A stretch of DNA of 64,000 bases, taken from Pyronema omphalodes. Its lineage: Eukaryota; Ascomycota; Pezizomycetes; Pezizales; Pyronemataceae. The notes below the pieces were generated by a model. It saw nothing but the letters and a program-made list of their open reading frames with translations. It had not been told where the DNA came from and made no database searches. Positions 60,601 through 64,000 of this stretch are shown here, piece by piece. A program made the position numbers and the translations under genes. Positions within the stretch are counted from its first letter, which is position 1. Every line of letters starts with the position of its first letter. The DNA lies in NCBI GenBank assembly GCA_024516155.1, contig JAJJXM010000018.1, positions 682,001-746,000 of the forward strand, written 5' to 3'.

Positions 60601-63600
60601 ATGGTTGGATGGTCCGTGCAGAAGGCAGAGGCTGTGTGACAGGCTTATAGCCGTGCTATCTACGGTTCCAATTACTCCAATTTTTTTCTTGCCATGTGCT
60701 TCGCCATGCCTTAATCGACAGCTATTTGTGGAACTTTTTAGGCTTTGTCAGACGCATTGGACTTCGCTGAACTGTCATGATATCATACCGCGTACAAACG
60801 CCGCCGTAGCCGAATAATATCAAGGCGATAAGGCTGCGTTTAGACCATCGTCGCTGCTGCCAACATGTCCGTCGGGTAGGAGCCTTCGGCAGCGCATCTG
60901 GATGAAGTGCTATAATTGTTGGGAAACCGTTCATTTTGGATGCAAGTGTTGAATGACTGCAACATGTTGAGTGAAGTTACGGTTGCCATGTCTGTGCGCT
61001 TACCCTTGGTCTCCCTGGTTATCGCTGTTGGTTGAGATGGTGGCGCTCGGACGAAGTGAAGTCATGGAGAAAGGCGGTCGGATATTTTGGAGATGTCGTG
61101 TGGCTAGTGAGTCACACTGAAAAGGGTCTGGAGTAGGCGTCGACCAGGATGCTGATGAAGCAGTCAGGAAGACTGCAGTACGTAGGGCGCCAGGAGGTTG
61201 AAATAAATAACGATCGAGTGGCGAGTAGGCTGTCAGGGCTTCCAGGATGACAGCGATGAGTCGATGTTTAAAATTTCCACGTGACAATAGCTATAATAGG
61301 TTAGCGCTTGAATCAAGCTTTTAGTTGGTGCAATGGTGACACAAAAGTTTGGGACTTTGATTCCGGCAGATCTCAGCCTTCTGTGCGCAAAGCCCGGTCC
61401 ACTCCAACGTCACTTCATATAAAAAAACATCTGAAAATTTGATTCGTGCAGAAACGTTTTCTCCACCCAAGCCGTCAAACCTGTTGTGTCCAGCAGGATG
61501 CCTTCCCCTCTTTCCATTTATTCCATCGATTAGGCCTCATCGCATATGCACGCCTACTGAGGGCCTCCCCGTCTCATCTTTTTTATCCGTTTTGATTCGT
61601 TGTCGCGAAACACGTCACCACAACCTGCACCTCAGATTTTCGCTCGAAAACTCAGCGATACCGCAGGGAGTAATAAATTTACTGGTCAGTGTGCTGGCGT
61701 CACAATTCATACCACCATAAAGTTACGCCGTATGAACCCCGCCTGTCTGCGGGGAGTAACAAGCATAATACGTGTCGCGAAAGCACACTTTGATGTGAGG
61801 GTAGATCTTTCATTCTTGCGTACCGTTGCGCAGGTATGGTATGTAAAGTCTACTTGGTACTTTCTGTATCGTATGTTTAAGATGCTTCAAGCCTTTTTTA
61901 TGCATGTGATATCAGCTTCCAAACAAGACTAGAACAGATTGAATCAATTTCGGGATGAAGAGATTTTAAGCTGCGATGATTTGATATGACGGAGAAGAGC
62001 GTATTATCTCTGCAGATCAGCATAGGCTGGGTTTTTTTGTGAGCATTTCTGCGAGTCAGTAATCTATATTCAAAGCTTTACATGACTAGGGAATAGATTT
62101 TCATTTGGACTGCATATCTATGGGCCGCTCGTTTCCATGCCAAAAATACTTAGATTGTAGACCTGTGTCCCAGTCTTCGGTTCTTACAGTTTCATTTGAC
62201 GAGACCTGAGGCTAGGATTGATACATGAGGCACGTGCCCACGTTTTGACAAAAGCTGGGTTATATATTAATTGAGAAATAAATAAAAAGTTGTTAGATAT
62301 TTTATTGACAGTAAATAAGATCAATTTCCTTACATTGAAGATATTTGATGTTGGTTGAAAGAGACGTGACAGAACTAAATATCAGAAATCCGATGCACTT
62401 GAGGTTTTACGTTAATATTCTTTAGCAAAATTTAGTAATTATTACAAGAACTTTAATGGATTTTAAAGAAGGGGTGCAAGATCTCCATAATTGTGCGCAC
62501 AAAAAGCACAGTGAATTCGAGGATTCTGCGCGCGCAAGGGTACCAAGCGTCTCGCTTAATAACCGAGATACTGCTCCCTGCGCACGGCAGAAATTCCATG
62601 TGGCGTGGTTCGCCAAGTCCCCATAGCTGCACTCCATCTTCTACCATAGTGACCTCACACCCGATGCACACGCTTCCAACCTCACCTCTTGTCTCTCACC
62701 ACGCTCCACCATCCTCCACCGAAGCTCTCTGGCAGCTAAAGCCATCGTTTCCAATTAACAAAGGATAGAATCAGATATCTCTCAACGCCAGACGAGGATT
62801 AATCCATCATTTTCACCCACCATACAGCGCAAGCAATGATATATTTGGGTATTCGAATTTTAGATCTACCGATACTCAATGGGGAGTTTACAAAACATTT
62901 ACCAATTTGAATACTGATTCATCTACCACTTTTCAGCCGCTGCCGGCAGCCTAGTTGTACATATATTTATTCTGATCGACGCTACAACTACGAGCCGAAA
63001 AATTCAGATGCTTTAAACTGCATAACATGTGAGAGCTAAATTATGTTGGGCTTATTTTGCTAGATACTTACAACTTAATTCAAGCCGAAATTGCTTATGT
63101 GCTTCGATTCAACATTGGAGAATATGAAGATATTATGGAGTAACTTCCAGTAATGTACTCGAAAAATCCCCTCCGTTCCTCAGCTGAAGAATTTGATCAA
63201 ATACCTGTTACGCGGGTAGAGACCGTCGAGCCGGTCGTGTGCCTTGTCTATGTGCTTAGCACGTGATGAGGCTTTATCCTTGTTCACAGCCGCTTGCAGA
63301 AAACCACCAACCCAGCCCAACGCGCCCCAAGCACCTGTTTTCACGCAACATTCATCTACATTTCGGCCCGAAGAAAGCTCTAATGCCGTTTCAAACAGAA
63401 TGAGCAGTTCCCTACCGCTTCCTGGATCGGCTGCACTTTGGTACCGGTTTTATCGGACGTGCTACAGTTAGCACTTGCTGCACAACACCTTTGTCAGATC
63501 GGCTACCAGAGAGGCATGCTCGGTGAAGCTGTCAACGAATCAATTCGTGCAAGAACAAGGCTTAAAGAGGAGAAGGAGGAAAAACGCAGACCAGGCGTAC

Positions 63601-64000
63601 TTTCTGCACAGCGCTCACCGTACTTCGGGACACAAAAGTGTGGATGCCCTGGTGGTGCGACAATCACAAGGCCATGATTCTGCATCGCTAGTCGGCAAAT
63701 CGACTGAGTTGTCCACAACCTTTGCATGCAACTCGCATTCGACAGTGCTCTTCTATTCGTTGCTCGTCCAGGCTATGACAAAAATCGTCATAGGCTCGCA
63801 CAGCCTTCAGAACCATCTGCAAGTGCGATGAATACCTGGAAAACACATCTATGGTTGGTGGACGAGTGTTTTTTTTTTCAAGCACCTCCCAATCTATCTT
63901 CGGCGGATGAATTACAAACAAATGGGGCGAAGTAAATGACTCAAATACGATGGATTTAGGAGCAGTAAAAATTCGAGCGAGGAAACACTCTTCCTACTCT
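57674..64000. other. gene-poor stretch to the window end
   Basis: 6.3 kb without a gene I can support. A minus-strand frame at 57744-58025 has mild protein character (HEGGGVIWIQQGL, RLALPWVPNF) and begins just upstream of the zinc-protein gene on the same strand. I could not link it to other exons. The GCGGGG motif cluster lies at 57790-58356. The remainder has only short frames and no RNA gene or mobile-element protein. Confidence 0.4.
57790..58356. promoter_or_regulatory. cluster of RAGCGGGGYT motifs
   Basis: GCGGGG occurs at 57791, 58046, 58080, 58248 and 58350, and its complement CCCCGC at 57821 and 57857. Six of the seven share a longer core, RAGCGGGGYT. The core fits the SYGGRG site of CreA/Mig1-type carbon-catabolite repressors, but the shared flanks go beyond that. 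It could instead be a remnant of a dispersed repeat. Confidence 0.4.

Overview
The window is nuclear DNA of a filamentous ascomycete (Pezizomycotina). Genes carry short introns of about 50-80 bp with GTNNGT donors, CTAAC/CTGAC branch sites and YAG acceptors. The recognisable proteins are fungal: an AA11-type LPMO, TVP15, KCS1, a hybrid histidine kinase and a HeLo-like/NACHT/ankyrin NLR. Gene density is low (eight well-supported protein genes and one tRNA in 64 kb) and simple repeats are abundant. The strong use of GGA glycine codons in the two genes that look highly expressed, together with the gene-poor layout, makes an early-diverging lineage such as Orbiliomycetes or Pezizomycetes possible; that is inference only.

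Layout. 0.9-5.8 kb: a C2H2 zinc-finger gene (-) divergent from a hybrid histidine kinase (+) whose H-box histidine is replaced by arginine. 7.6-8.4 kb: secreted AA11-type LPMO. 8.4-19.8 kb: gene-poor, with a tRNA-His(GTG), a TCTA microsatellite and diverged tandem repeats. 19.8-21.5 kb: aldehyde dehydrogenase behind a TATA box. 23.2-24.1 kb: Golgi membrane protein TVP15. 25.4-30.0 kb: an unrecognised 1,510-residue membrane-anchored protein with a Trp/Asn/Asp/Glu repeat array and two copies of an unrecognised C-terminal domain. 30.3-31.9 kb: two tentative short hypothetical genes. 32-39.8 kb: gene-poor with decayed repeats and possible gene relics. 39.8-43.8 kb: KCS1-type inositol hexakisphosphate kinase. 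43.8-47.7 kb: a dense block of minisatellites and microsatellites. 47.8-51.8 kb: an NLR with 14 ankyrin repeats, many nearly identical. 52-56.6 kb: gene-poor. 56.6-57.7 kb: CXXC zinc-binding protein (DUF866) with a 16-nt microexon. 57.7-64 kb: no supported gene, but a cluster of a GCGGGG-cored 10-mer.

There is no biosynthetic or operon-like cluster. Two genes are signalling proteins (histidine kinase, KCS1) and one is a probable non-self recognition or cell-death receptor. The most unusual items are the W/N/D/E repeat protein, the histidine kinase without its phospho-acceptor histidine, and the NLR ankyrin array whose variation is confined to predicted ligand-facing positions. All exon joins were read by eye from splice signals and frame continuity; none has transcript support here.
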